A model generated the notes under the pieces. The model was not told where the DNA came from. It saw nothing but the letters and a program-made list of their open reading frames with translations, and searched no databases. A DNA stretch of 64,000 nucleotides, taken from Lachnospiraceae bacterium (lineage in GTDB: Bacteria > Bacillota > Clostridia > Lachnospirales > Lachnospiraceae). The position numbers were made by a program, and so were the translations under genes. This document shows, piece after piece, positions 44,524 through 54,232 of the stretch. Within the stretch, counting starts at the first letter, position 1. Each line of letters begins with the position of its first letter. The stretch lies in NCBI GenBank assembly GCA_017521605.1, contig JAFXCD010000045.1, positions 273,256 through 337,255 on the forward strand. The letters are read 5' to 3'.

Positions 44524-45542
44524 TATCTTATATCCTCCAATATCCTTATGAATTGTTCCGGTAGAGGCGCTATTATTATTCTCTCACTTAAACCTGACAA
44601 TTCACCTTCTATTAACGGAAATTCCATGCGATAGGCATGTAACAGCTGGTTCTTCAATCCATATTTTTTACGTACTTTCTGATTATATTTATCATTACCG
44701 TATTTGGTGTCTCCTATCAGTGGGTGCTGTATACTGGCTAGATGTGCACGAATCTGATGGGTTTTACCGGTAATCAGCTCTACCTCCAGATAGGTCATAT
44801 TACCTTTAAGGCTTGTTATGGGTACATAGGCTGTTTCAATCACCTGACCTCCACCATCAACAGTGACTACATTGGTCAATTCATTCTTTTTAAGACTTCC
44901 CTTTAATACATTGGCTTCTTTTACATGTCCCACACAAATGGTACGATAAAACTTTCCAATGATTCGTTCCTTTATCAGACGACTTAATATTTGACTACCC
45001 TTTAAGGAGATGCCACAAAGTACAATTCCACTTGTATTACGATCCAAACGATTTACAACAGAGGGTTTAAACAGCTCTAACTCATTAGAAGTAAGCACAT
45101 TCTTATCCAACAAATATCCTATCATCCACTCATTAAGACTGATATCACTATCCTTCGCCTTCTGTGTTAAAACGCCTACAGGCTTGTTCAAAATCAATAC
45201 ATGTTCATCTTCATAAAGTACTGTAACGCCTTGCATATCAGGACTTTTAAAGGCTTGTTCATAATTATTAGACAGAAGTTTTTGTGCTTGTTTTCCTTCA
45301 GCTTCTGATTTTTCCGGTATCTTTCCGGAAAATTTTGCAAAGGTTTCATCAGAAAAATAGCTTTGTACCTTATCATTTATCTGAAGTATTTCTTTACCCT
45401 CTGCTTTTTTTCCATTCAAGGTTATATTTTTCTTACGAAGCATTTTGTAAAGAATACCGCTTCCCGCATTAGGTAAATATTTATGTAGGAATTTATCCAA
45501 TCTCTGCCCTGCATGATTGGGTCCGATTTTTATTTCTTGCAT
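44523..45542 (-). CDS. RluA-family pseudouridine synthase
   Basis: 339 aa. N-terminal S4-like domain (QRLDKFLHKYLPNAGSGILYKMLRKKNI), then catalytic core with the aspartate in NRLDRNTSGIVL (about 163) and GKTHQIRAHLASIQHPLIGD (about 255). It resembles RluC-type enzymes; the target site is not determinable. Confidence 0.88.
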   Translation of the reverse strand: MQEIKIGPNHAGQRLDKFLHKYLPNAGSGILYKMLRKKNITLNGKKAEGKEILQINDKVQSYFSDETFAKFSGKIPEKSEAEGKQAQKLLSNNYEQAFKSPDMQGVTVLYEDEHVLILNKPVGVLTQKAKDSDISLNEWMIGYLLDKNVLTSNELELFKPSVVNRLDRNTSGIVLCGISLKGSQILSRLIKERIIGKFYRTICVGHVKEANVLKGSLKKNELTNVVTVDGGGQVIETAYVPITSLKGNMTYLEVELITGKTHQIRAHLASIQHPLIGDTKYGNDKYNQKVRKKYGLKNQLLHAYRMEFPLIEGELSGLSERIIIAPLPEQFIRILEDIR

Positions 45543-45551
45543 ACTCTTTTC

Positions 45552-46145
45552 CTATAGTGCTACAGAACGGAAGGTATCCATCATTCCTAAGACATTTACA
45601 CCTTCATCACTTTCCAAACTTTTCAGCTGTTCCAGACGCTCTGTGTATTTTTTGATATCGGTAAACACCTTTACAGTTACATTTTTAAAGCCATCAGTCT
45701 TCAAAACATTCTGAATATGGGTGTTAAAGTCTTTTTCTTTGAAATTCTTATCTTCGCTAAAACCACAAACTGTATTACCCACAATCACCATATGACTAAC
45801 AACATGCGTTTTATCGTATGTTGTAAATACCATATCATAAAGCTCAGGCAATTCATGGTTCACTGCATCTATTTTATCTGCATATTCCTTACTTAAGCTA
45901 CGATGTTTCAAAAACATAATAGCACCCACAAGACTTTTACAAGCCGGAAGTACACCTACCACTGCCACAATAGTCAATAGATTCACTTTCGTCTTTGTAG
46001 TCACATAACCCGCTATAAATAATGAAATAGGTATGAAAAAAAAGATAAATGTTCGAATAAGCTCATATTTTTTTTGTGTATCAATATAATATTTGGAACC
46101 TTTCACATGATAATTACTAAAAATACGTAATAAAGATTTTTTCAA
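45552..46145 (-). CDS. Uncharacterised membrane protein
   Basis: 197 aa with two adjacent membrane helices (about 30-48 and 54-75) and a cytosolic-type C-terminal domain of about 120 aa. No known motif. ATG with GGAG in front. Next to recU and rluA-type genes on the same strand. I cannot assign a function. Confidence 0.72.
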   Translation of the reverse strand: MKKSLLRIFSNYHVKGSKYYIDTQKKYELIRTFIFFFIPISLFIAGYVTTKTKVNLLTIVAVVGVLPACKSLVGAIMFLKHRSLSKEYADKIDAVNHELPELYDMVFTTYDKTHVVSHMVIVGNTVCGFSEDKNFKEKDFNTHIQNVLKTDGFKNVTVKVFTDIKKYTERLEQLKSLESDEGVNVLGMMDTFRSVAL

Positions 46146-46161
46146 TGTTAACTCTCCTACT

Positions 46162-46947
46162 TTAATCTTCTTGTTGACTTTCCTTATAGATACGAATTAT
46201 TGGCAATAACAAACCATGTGGCAAAACCTTAGTCAGTCCCCACATTAAATTTATAGGAGCACTGTATACACTCATGTTTCTCTTCGCACAGCTATCCTTT
46301 AAAGCCTTGCTAACTACACTGGCACTATCTACCATTGTAGCTTTCTTTATTGCCAGTATTTTCCCGGTTCTTTCTGCAATATCAAAAAATGGTGTATCAA
46401 CACATCCGGGACATACTGTAGTAACATAAATCTCCTTCGAATATAGTTCTTCACGAAGTGCTTTACCAAAGCTTTCCACATAAGCTTTAGTTGCTGCATA
46501 CACCGCAAAACCCGGTTGAGGAATAAATGCTGCACTGGATGCCAGCTGTATAATTCTGGATTTCTTCTCCATGAACGGGAGGCAAACATGGGTTATATGA
46601 GTTAATGCTTCGCAATTCAAACGAATCATTCCCAGTTGTTCCTCTGCTGACATTTCTTCAAAATCACCAATCATACCATAACCTGCACAATTTACCAACA
46701 TACGAATCTTACAATCATTATCTGCCAGATTATCACGTAACCTTTCCATTTGTCCCGGATTTGTAATATCCATAGCCAGAATTCGGGTATTATTCCTCAT
46801 TTTCTTACTTAATTCTAGCAACTTCTCTTTGCGTCTTGCAATCAACCAGATTTCATTCGTCTTACGTAAATGAGCATCCAACTGTAAAGCAAACTGTTCT
46901 CCCAAACCGGAAGACGCACCTACAACTATTACAATACTCTTAGCCAT
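46162..46947 (-). CDS. Short-chain dehydrogenase/reductase
   Basis: 261-aa classical SDR. NAD(P)-binding GASSGLGEQFA (about 11), NCAGYG (about 85), catalytic SSAAFIPQPGFAVYAATKAY (Ser ... Y-x3-K, about 138-158), and PGCVDTPFF. ATG 46947 is chosen over an upstream in-frame ATG because AGGG precedes it at a good distance. Substrate unknown. Confidence 0.87.
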   Translation of the reverse strand: MAKSIVIVVGASSGLGEQFALQLDAHLRKTNEIWLIARRKEKLLELSKKMRNNTRILAMDITNPGQMERLRDNLADNDCKIRMLVNCAGYGMIGDFEEMSAEEQLGMIRLNCEALTHITHVCLPFMEKKSRIIQLASSAAFIPQPGFAVYAATKAYVESFGKALREELYSKEIYVTTVCPGCVDTPFFDIAERTGKILAIKKATMVDSASVVSKALKDSCAKRNMSVYSAPINLMWGLTKVLPHGLLLPIIRIYKESQQED

Positions 46948-46951
46948 ATTA

Positions 46952-48853
46952 CTACCCTTTCTTTTTGTGCACATGTCGAATGGTTTTCTTTTTATTATTT
47001 TTTGTTATTTTTTCTTTCTTTTCACTATTGCCAACATATTGACCATTCTTTCTTGGTCTTATAAGGCAGCGTTTGTCAAAACCGATTAAATCCGCTCTAC
47101 CCGCCGCCATCAAAGCCTCGTATACCAGTTCATAGTTCTTTGGATTACGATACTGTATCAAAGCTCTTTGCATAGCTTTCTCATGAGGATTTTTACATAC
47201 GTAAACAGGCTTCATATCCCTGGGATCCAATCCTGTATAATACATCACTGTGGATATGGTAGATGGTGTGGGATAAAAGTCTTGTACCTGCTCAGGCATA
47301 TAACCCAAATCTCTTAAATATTCTGCCAGTTCTATAGCTTCTTTTAATGTGGAACCGGGGTGAGAGCTCATTAAATAAGGTACCAGAAATTGATTCTTTC
47401 CAAGCTTTTCATTTAACCTTTTATATTTCTTTACAAATCTTTCATATACAGCATTTTCAGGTTTTCCCATCTTCGAAAGTACAGTGTCAGAAATATGCTC
47501 AGGGGCTACCTTTAACTGCCCACTAATGTGATGTTCAACCAATTCTTTAAAGAAAGTATCATCCTGGTCAGCCATAAGATAATCAAAACGAATTCCGGAT
47601 CTTACAAACACTTTTTTTACCTTCGGCAAAGCTCTTAATTCCCGTAATAGTTCCAGATAATCGCTATGATCCACCTTCATATTCTTACAAGGGGAAGGAA
47701 ATAAGCATTGTCTATTCTTGCATACACCATGTGTCATTTGTTTTTCACAGGATGGATGACGGAAATTGGCTGTCGGCCCCCCCACATCATGAATGTATCC
47801 CTTAAAATCAGGTTCCTCAATAAGTAATTTGGCCTCTTCTATAATGGATTCGTGACTTCTTACCTGTATGGTTCTTCCTTGATGAAAAGTCAGTGCACAG
47901 AAGCTACAACCACCAAAACAACCACGATTGCTGATTAATGAAAACTTAATTTCTGTTATAGCAGGTATTCCACCGTCCTTTTCATAAACCGGATGATAAG
48001 TTCGCATATAAGGTAATGTATAAATATCGTCCATTTCCTGCATGGTAAGAGGGGATTGCGGTATGTTCTGTACTACATAAATACCACCAGGATACTCTTC
48101 TATCAGCTTCTTACCATTACAGAAATCCGTATTCTGATATTGAATACCAAAACTCTTTGCATAAAGAGTCTTATCCGCTTTCATTTGCTCATAGCCAGGT
48201 AATTCAATACTGTCGTAAATACCGGTAATATCCTTCGTTTTATAGACCGTTCCCTGAACAAATGTTATGTCCTTAACTGCAATTCCGCTGTTTAACGCTT
48301 CTGCCAGTTCTACAATGGATTTTTCACCCATACCGTATGAAATAATATCTGCCTGGCTATCCAATAAAATAGAACGTTTAAAGCTATCCGTCCAGTAATC
48401 ATAGTGAGCCATACGTCGAAGACTTGCTTCAATTCCACCTATAATAATTGGTACATCTTTATAAACACGTCGAATCAGATTTCCATATACTACAGTAGCA
48501 TGGTCCGGTCTCTTTCCTATTTTTCCACCTGGAGAATAGGCATCCATCGTTCTCCTCTTCCTGGATACAGAATAGTGATTTACACAACTGTCCATATTTC
48601 CGGCGGAAATAAGGAAGGCCAGTCTCGGTTTGCCAAGTATCTGTATACTTTCTTCCTTCTTCCAATCGGGTTGTGCAATAATACCCACTGTATACCCATG
48701 AGCTTCTAATACGCGACTAATTATAGCATGTCCAAAAGAAGGATGGTCCACATAGGCATCCCCTGTTATATACACAAAATCCAATTGTTTTATGCCCCGT
48801 TTTTCCAAATCTGCTTTACATATGGGCAAAAAGCCTTTATTTGAATATTCCAT
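46952..48853 (-). CDS. YgiQ-family radical SAM protein
   Basis: 633 aa. N-terminal YgiQ domain ([32 protein letters not shown]), then the radical SAM core with [19 protein letters not shown] (CxxxCxxC, about 310) and a basic lysine-rich C-terminal tail. Function unknown. Overlaps the HAD gene by 17 bp. Confidence 0.93.
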   Translation of the reverse strand: MEYSNKGFLPICKADLEKRGIKQLDFVYITGDAYVDHPSFGHAIISRVLEAHGYTVGIIAQPDWKKEESIQILGKPRLAFLISAGNMDSCVNHYSVSRKRRTMDAYSPGGKIGKRPDHATVVYGNLIRRVYKDVPIIIGGIEASLRRMAHYDYWTDSFKRSILLDSQADIISYGMGEKSIVELAEALNSGIAVKDITFVQGTVYKTKDITGIYDSIELPGYEQMKADKTLYAKSFGIQYQNTDFCNGKKLIEEYPGGIYVVQNIPQSPLTMQEMDDIYTLPYMRTYHPVYEKDGGIPAITEIKFSLISNRGCFGGCSFCALTFHQGRTIQVRSHESIIEEAKLLIEEPDFKGYIHDVGGPTANFRHPSCEKQMTHGVCKNRQCLFPSPCKNMKVDHSDYLELLRELRALPKVKKVFVRSGIRFDYLMADQDDTFFKELVEHHISGQLKVAPEHISDTVLSKMGKPENAVYERFVKKYKRLNEKLGKNQFLVPYLMSSHPGSTLKEAIELAEYLRDLGYMPEQVQDFYPTPSTISTVMYYTGLDPRDMKPVYVCKNPHEKAMQRALIQYRNPKNYELVYEALMAAGRADLIGFDKRCLIRPRKNGQYVGNSEKKEKITKNNKKKTIRHVHKKKG

Positions 48854-49496
48854 AATAATCCTCTATATAAAAATCTGACAAGCTCTTCTTTTCATCTCTT
48901 TGATGTTCACTATATAAATCTTCTACTGCACAAACCTTCATACCTGCAGCTTTTCCTGCCTTTATTCCTTTAGGTATATCTTCAAACACAAGACAATTTA
49001 CCGGTTCTACACAAAGCCTCTTCGCTGCTTCAATATACATATCCGGAGCCGGCTTTCCCGGCAATCCATCACTTCCTGTTATAATCACCTGAAAAAATCC
49101 TTCCAGTTCTCTGGCTTGCATTACATTATCTACCAACTCTCTGGAATTACTACTTGCAATTCCCAGAAGGATTCCTCTTCTTTTACATTCCCTCAGAAAT
49201 TCGTAAGCACCCGGCTTTAGAAAAACTTCATTTTCATATTTTTCCCAAGCCATTCCATTCCAATCATCCATCATCTCTTCAATTTTTCTGGGTATATTAA
49301 AATGTGCCTGCATATATTCTGCTGTCTCACAAAAACTCATTCCTTCTACATTAGCTTGAAACTCTGCAATTGCTCTATCAGATGAATCATATCCATATTT
49401 AGACAAATATTCAATATCAATTTGTTTCCAAATCCACATAGAATCCACTAAGGAACCATCCATATCAAATATAATTGCTTGTATATCTTGGAGCAT
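48837..49496 (-). CDS. HAD-superfamily hydrolase (phosphatase/phosphoglucomutase type)
   Basis: 219 aa. Motif [11 protein letters not shown] (about 9-18), motif II GIASSNS (about 118), motif [24 protein letters not shown] (about 178). Cap domain of the beta-phosphoglucomutase type. Substrate not predictable. Confidence 0.87.
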   Translation of the reverse strand: MLQDIQAIIFDMDGSLVDSMWIWKQIDIEYLSKYGYDSSDRAIAEFQANVEGMSFCETAEYMQAHFNIPRKIEEMMDDWNGMAWEKYENEVFLKPGAYEFLRECKRRGILLGIASSNSRELVDNVMQARELEGFFQVIITGSDGLPGKPAPDMYIEAAKRLCVEPVNCLVFEDIPKGIKAGKAAGMKVCAVEDLYSEHQRDEKKSLSDFYIEDYYGIFK

Positions 49497-49517
49497 TCTT
49501 ATTCCTCCTGTTCCTGA

Positions 49518-50219
49518 TTAACCTAACGCTTTCAGCTTTTCTATTTCTTCAACAGTCAACTCTCTATAAGCGCCTGACTTTAATCCATCTTCTAACTTTA
49601 AACTTCCAAAAGATTCTCTCCTTAAATGTATCACTTCATTCCCTACAGCCTTTAACATACGTTTTACTTGATGAAAACGTCCTTCATGAATCGTCAGTAA
49701 TATTTCTGAATCGTTTATCATTTGTACTTTTGCTGGTAAAGTCAAATCATCGTCACCAATATCTACACCGGCTTCCAATTCTTTTATTTCTTTAATTCCA
49801 ATTGACTGAGCCAGTTTTACCCTATATACCTTATCCACATGTTTTTTAGGAGATAATAATTTATGTGCCAGTGCACCATCATTGGTAATCAACAACAAAC
49901 CTTCCGTATCCTTATCCAATCTACCTACCGGTGCCAAACCCTTTTTCCTCACATCTTTCAATAAATCCATAACTGTTTCATCTTTCTTATCTTCTGTGGC
50001 AGTAACCACTCCCTGAGGTTTATTTAATATAAAATACTGGAATTTTTGATAATATAATTCATTACCTGCATAAGTTACCTTATCACTATTTTCATCTAAT
50101 CTATAATCAGTCGTCTTACAAATACTACCATTTACTTCTATAAGACCTTTCTTTATATAAGCTTTTACCTGACTACGGCTACCTATTTCCATTTCTGTCA
50201 AAAATCTATCCAAACGCAT
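49518..50219 (-). CDS. RsuA/RluB-family pseudouridine synthase
   Basis: 233 aa. S4 domain (MRLDRFLTEMEIGSRSQVKAYIKKGLIEVNG), then catalytic GRLDKDTEGLLLIT (about 98) and EGRFHQVKRMLKAVG (about 183). Could act on 16S (RsuA) or 23S rRNA; not resolved. Confidence 0.88.
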   Translation of the reverse strand: MRLDRFLTEMEIGSRSQVKAYIKKGLIEVNGSICKTTDYRLDENSDKVTYAGNELYYQKFQYFILNKPQGVVTATEDKKDETVMDLLKDVRKKGLAPVGRLDKDTEGLLLITNDGALAHKLLSPKKHVDKVYRVKLAQSIGIKEIKELEAGVDIGDDDLTLPAKVQMINDSEILLTIHEGRFHQVKRMLKAVGNEVIHLRRESFGSLKLEDGLKSGAYRELTVEEIEKLKALG

Positions 50220-50287
50220 TTCAACTTATTTCCTTCTAAAACTATTCATTCAACATATATTTAAATATACTAATTTGGAGATATACC

Positions 50288-51178
50288 ATGTTCTTTTCAA
50301 TACTGTTCTTACTGTTAACCTTTTTTATTCTAACCCAAGCTGAAACAAGTCTCTACTACGCATTTTATGGTTTTTCACTTTGGTACAACAAGATGATACC
50401 TTCTTTACTTCCATTTATGATTATTACAGGTATACTCGTAAGAATGAATCTTACAGAATGTTTTGCAAATCTGTTACACCCTCTTTTTAAACGAATATAT
50501 GGATGTTCCAAAAATGTATCTTACGCTATCCTAATTGGATTTTTATGCGGGTTTCCCATGGGAGCCAAAGTTACTGCCGAGCTTTTGAGAAACAATAAAA
50601 TCACCGAACAGGAAGGGCGGTTTCTATTATGCTTTTGTAATAATATTGGACCTGTATATTTCTGCTCTTTTGTGATTCCACTTCTTCACCTGACCAAGCC
50701 CGTTCCCTATCTGCTTGGTATGTATGGAATTCCACTACTTTATGGTTTTACATTACGTCATACCTTATATAAACATTCTTTTTCACATAAAACTAAAACT
50801 AATGTTAATACAGAAAAATCTATTGATTTATTGTCAGCCATAGATGAATCTGTACACACTTCCATACAAAGTATCCTTATGCTTTGCGGATATATGATAT
50901 TGTTCAATCTTATAAATATTTTACCACATTTTATTACACCTGATATTCATAAATTTATTTCACCCTTTTTGGAAATTACAGGTGGTTTAAGCCTTCTTCA
51001 AGGTTCTTATGTACCATTTTGTATGACACTGCTCACCTTTGGCGGCTTATCCTGTATTGCCCAGACCAATAGTATGATTTATGAAACAAATCTTTCCATC
51101 AAAAATTATATATTTCATAAATGCATTCTTACGTTAATATCGGGGCTATACTATTACCTTATTTTCTCATTGTTTTAA
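50288..51178 (+). CDS. YlbJ-like nucleoside-recognition-domain membrane protein
   Basis: 296-aa polytopic protein with the Gate/nucleoside recognition signature MIPSLLPFMIITGILVRM (about 37) and LIGFLCGFPMGAKVTAEL (about 82), followed by FCNNIGPVYF. YlbJ-type proteins belong to sporulation in Bacillus, but homologs occur in non-sporulating Lachnospiraceae. Its stop overlaps the stop of the convergent amidase gene. Confidence 0.8.
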   Translation: MFFSILFLLLTFFILTQAETSLYYAFYGFSLWYNKMIPSLLPFMIITGILVRMNLTECFANLLHPLFKRIYGCSKNVSYAILIGFLCGFPMGAKVTAELLRNNKITEQEGRFLLCFCNNIGPVYFCSFVIPLLHLTKPVPYLLGMYGIPLLYGFTLRHTLYKHSFSHKTKTNVNTEKSIDLLSAIDESVHTSIQSILMLCGYMILFNLINILPHFITPDIHKFISPFLEITGGLSLLQGSYVPFCMTLLTFGGLSCIAQTNSMIYETNLSIKNYIFHKCILTLISGLYYYLIFSLF

Positions 51179-52488
51179 TGTTTTCTTTCATCAGTTTTCT
51201 TCTGAAAATAACGATAAAGAAAACGAACACCTAATAATAACCAAAATACCCAGAAAAATATAAAAAGTAACAATAACCAAAATCTCTTAATGGATAATTT
51301 AAATTTCTCCGGCTGTAAATTGACAACTTTAAATATAGAAACTACTGAACGCTTCTCGTTATCTACAGTCTCTTTCTGCATAACCACTTCTTTTAATGGT
51401 GCCTGAAGTGCCGGTGGTGCAGTTGGAGTAATAAATGCATCAAAGCCTTTTAATATATTACTGGTATTATAGAATTCATTCTTACTATACGCACGCACTG
51501 CTACCTTTGGAATATGTCCATCCGGTATACTCAGCATTAAAGATACCGACAACTTCTGTTCACCGGTAAGTAAATCAGAGTCAGGCCATGGATAAAATTT
51601 ACTAAAAGTCTTCCCTCCATCAATACTATAGGTATAATACATAATTTGAGTATTCTTATCAGTTGCTTTTACCTGTACGGTAAGTACACCATTTTCATAA
51701 TCAGCATGTTCCTCAGTTATGGTACAAACATTTGGTCCCGAGTGATCTTCCAAAGTGTGGGAAACAATGGTATTTTTGGATATTTTATATAATTCCTCAG
51801 GTATATCACTTAAATCTTCATGTACTCCAAAAAATTTAGCTATTGCAATGGCATCTCTGCGACCAAATTCTTCAAAATCTGAGTCTTCATCACAATAAAT
51901 AGCATCCCTGCTTTCATCTATATAACAATGCTCAATAATAACAGCCGGAATATTTCTTGCAGCACACTCACGTATAATACCATAATAATCCTTATTATCA
52001 TCACCTTTTCTTGTACGTATTCCTCGGCTAAATAACCCCAAATCCTGCATTTGGAGTTGCTGAAGATATGCAAACTTATATCCATACCCATGGAATGGAG
52101 CATAAAGCGGAATCCATACTTCTGTTCCAAAAAGGGTATGATTCTCTGAAGCATTGTAATGTAAACTAAACAGAAAATCTGCATTCACGCTTTTTGCAAA
52201 TTTTGCCCGTTCATGAAGTTCAATATCAATATCCTCTTCTCTCGTTAAATAAACTTCGAATTCTTCATACTTTTTCAATTCCTCCACAAGGGCCTGTGCT
52301 GTTTTCATAATAATATCCTTTTCCTTATAATTTGGATTGGATTCTGTGCCCAGATTTTCTCCGCCATGTCCGGGATCAATGACAATTATATATTTATCTT
52401 TCTTTGGAAACAGTTCATTTGCCATCACCCTTTCACATGGTACATAAAGAAGAACTAAAAAAACAATAATACAAATAATCTTTCTCAA
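51175..52488 (-). CDS. N-acetylmuramoyl-L-alanine amidase with C-terminal membrane anchor
   Basis: 437 aa. N-terminal signal-like helix, Amidase_3 domain (about 33-220) with zinc ligands in VIDPGHGGENLG, the Glu after KDIIMK, FLFSLHYNAS and catalytic VIIEHCYID. A long extracytoplasmic domain follows, then a C-terminal membrane helix (FWLLLLFIFFWVFWLLLG, about 402-420) and a basic tail. The C-terminal anchor would hold this hydrolase at the membrane. Confidence 0.88.
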   Translation of the reverse strand: MRKIICIIVFLVLLYVPCERVMANELFPKKDKYIIVIDPGHGGENLGTESNPNYKEKDIIMKTAQALVEELKKYEEFEVYLTREEDIDIELHERAKFAKSVNADFLFSLHYNASENHTLFGTEVWIPLYAPFHGYGYKFAYLQQLQMQDLGLFSRGIRTRKGDDNKDYYGIIRECAARNIPAVIIEHCYIDESRDAIYCDEDSDFEEFGRRDAIAIAKFFGVHEDLSDIPEELYKISKNTIVSHTLEDHSGPNVCTITEEHADYENGVLTVQVKATDKNTQIMYYTYSIDGGKTFSKFYPWPDSDLLTGEQKLSVSLMLSIPDGHIPKVAVRAYSKNEFYNTSNILKGFDAFITPTAPPALQAPLKEVVMQKETVDNEKRSVVSIFKVVNLQPEKFKLSIKRFWLLLLFIFFWVFWLLLGVRFLYRYFQKKTDERKH

Positions 52489-52518
52489 AACATTACTCCC
52501 TATCTAATGAACAGAGAA

Positions 52519-52550
52519 AACCGGTTTCCAAGAAACCGGTCTCTTATTTT
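52519..52550 (-). terminator. Terminator after the coiled-coil gene
   Basis: ACCGGTTTC-CAAG-AAACCGGT with a T-rich flank (TTATTTTTG on plus; weaker on minus). It lies between two minus-strand units. Confidence 0.7.
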
Positions 52551-52556
52551 TGTTAT

Positions 52557-53150
52557 CTACTCTTCTTCAGTTTCAGAATTATCTAAAACCACATTAGACA
52601 ACTCATCCTCTTCTACCGGATGCAGTTCTGCACGGTTTGACTGAATAACATCTTTATATTGATTTAACCCACTCAACAGATTCTCATAATTAGAAACTGC
52701 ATTGTTAGAAGCATTGACTATCAGATTTTCCAGATAATTTAGTATATCATCCATATATTGCATTGCTGCTGAACGTACACTGTTCGCTTCCATAGTAGCT
52801 GTATCTAATATCTGTTGTGCCTGATAAGTCGCCGAAGTAACAACTTCATTAGCCTGTGCATATGCCTGTTGCATAATTTCATGCTCACTGATTAATTTAT
52901 TGGTGTGAATAGTTGCTTCATTAATCAGGGCTTCTGCCTTTGAGCGAGCATCATTCAGAATCGCTTCTTTATTACTGATAATCTTTTGATATCGTTTAAT
53001 CTCATCTGGAGTACTCATACGAAGCTCATGGAGATATTCATCCATTTGTTCTTTATTTACTACTATATTAGACTTGGATAATGGTACTGCTTTACAATTA
53101 TCAATATAAATTTCGATATCATCAATTAATTGTTCTATTTTGCTCCCCAT
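52557..53150 (-). CDS. Coiled-coil protein of unknown function
   Basis: 197 aa, soluble, with a long alanine/glutamate-rich coiled coil (about 55-125: KEAILNDARSKAEALINEAT ...) like V-type ATPase subunit H or DivIVA-like proteins. It is often found beside coaD and rsmD in Clostridia. No enzymatic motif. Confidence 0.8.
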   Translation of the reverse strand: MGSKIEQLIDDIEIYIDNCKAVPLSKSNIVVNKEQMDEYLHELRMSTPDEIKRYQKIISNKEAILNDARSKAEALINEATIHTNKLISEHEIMQQAYAQANEVVTSATYQAQQILDTATMEANSVRSAAMQYMDDILNYLENLIVNASNNAVSNYENLLSGLNQYKDVIQSNRAELHPVEEDELSNVVLDNSETEEE

Positions 53151-53167
53151 ACGATTAATTACCTCTC

Positions 53168-53653
53168 TTATGAATAATTATACTTCTCTTTCACTAAATC
53201 TGCCACAAATTCAGGTAAATACGGTGTAATATCCCCATGGAACCCCGCAACCTCCTTAACACCCGAAGAACTAATATAGGAATATTCCGGACTGGTCACC
53301 AAAAATATGGTTTCCAGCTTACCATTTGACAAACGGTCATTATATTGTGCAATCTGACTTTCATATTCAAAATCAGATATACTGCGAAGTCCTCTGATAG
53401 AAACATTAATATCGTTTGCTTTTGCGTAATCTACCAACATACCACTAAAGCAATCAATAAAAACATTTGGCAAGTCAGCCGTTGCCTCCTCTAATATCTT
53501 AACACGTTCTTCCACAGAAAACAATGGTGACTTTTGCGGATTATTTAAGATTCCAACTACAACTTCATCAAATATAGCTGAAGCTCGTTTAATAATATCT
53601 AAATGTCCTAAAGTAACCGGGTCAAAACTTCCCGGATAGATTGCACGATTCAT
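53168..53653 (-). CDS. coaD: Phosphopantetheine adenylyltransferase
   Basis: 161-aa enzyme of coenzyme A synthesis. Nucleotidyltransferase motif YPGSFDPVTLGHLDII (about 6), SIRGLRSISDFEYESQIAQYN (about 90), and EYSYISSSGVKEVAGFHGD (about 128). Standard rsmD-coaD pairing, 10 bp apart. Confidence 0.97.
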   Translation of the reverse strand: MNRAIYPGSFDPVTLGHLDIIKRASAIFDEVVVGILNNPQKSPLFSVEERVKILEEATADLPNVFIDCFSGMLVDYAKANDINVSIRGLRSISDFEYESQIAQYNDRLSNGKLETIFLVTSPEYSYISSSGVKEVAGFHGDITPYLPEFVADLVKEKYNYS

Positions 53654-53663
53654 ATATCTCCTC

Positions 53664-54221
53664 CTATAATCTTTGACTCTTCTTCAAAAACCAATGCTTA
53701 TTTGTTTTGTATTTCTTTTCACGCAGAATACTATACCCCATTTTAATTGCATATTCCATATCCGTTTTAATAGAAGTTTCCACAATAATCAATGTATTAT
53801 CAGTCACGTATTTTATATCATACAAAACCTGCAACACATGTTTTTCGCACTCTTGCTCATAGGGCGGATCCATAAAAATAATATCTACTTCTTTTTCAAA
53901 TATAGAGGAAAGCCCCAAAGAAGCCTCCTGCTTTAATACAACAGCCTTATCTGCCAGCTTTGTAAATACCAGATTTTCCTGAATACAGGCAATGGCTTTA
54001 GGCGAGTTTTCTATGAAATAAGCTTTTTTAGCACCTCTGCTTAATGCTTCAATACCAATACCGCCACTTCCGCTATACATGTCTACAAAGACTGCGCCTG
54101 GTATCTCATTTTGTAAAATATTAAACAACGTCTCTTTAATCCTATCTGTTGTGGGTCTGGTATCTGTTCCTTCCGGTGTCTTTAATGGCATACTTCTTGC
54201 CGTACCTGCAATAACACGCAT
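53664..54221 (-). CDS. rsmD: 16S rRNA (guanine966-N2)-methyltransferase
   Basis: 185 aa. MRVIAGTARSMPLKTPEGTDTRPTTDRIKETLFN start, SAM-binding FVDMYSGSGGIGIEALSRGA (about 45), catalytic IIFMDPPYEQE (about 117). Starts 12 bp after the topoisomerase gene. Confidence 0.95.
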   Translation of the reverse strand: MRVIAGTARSMPLKTPEGTDTRPTTDRIKETLFNILQNEIPGAVFVDMYSGSGGIGIEALSRGAKKAYFIENSPKAIACIQENLVFTKLADKAVVLKQEASLGLSSIFEKEVDIIFMDPPYEQECEKHVLQVLYDIKYVTDNTLIIVETSIKTDMEYAIKMGYSILREKKYKTNKHWFLKKSQRL

Positions 54222-54232
54222 ATTATTCTCCT

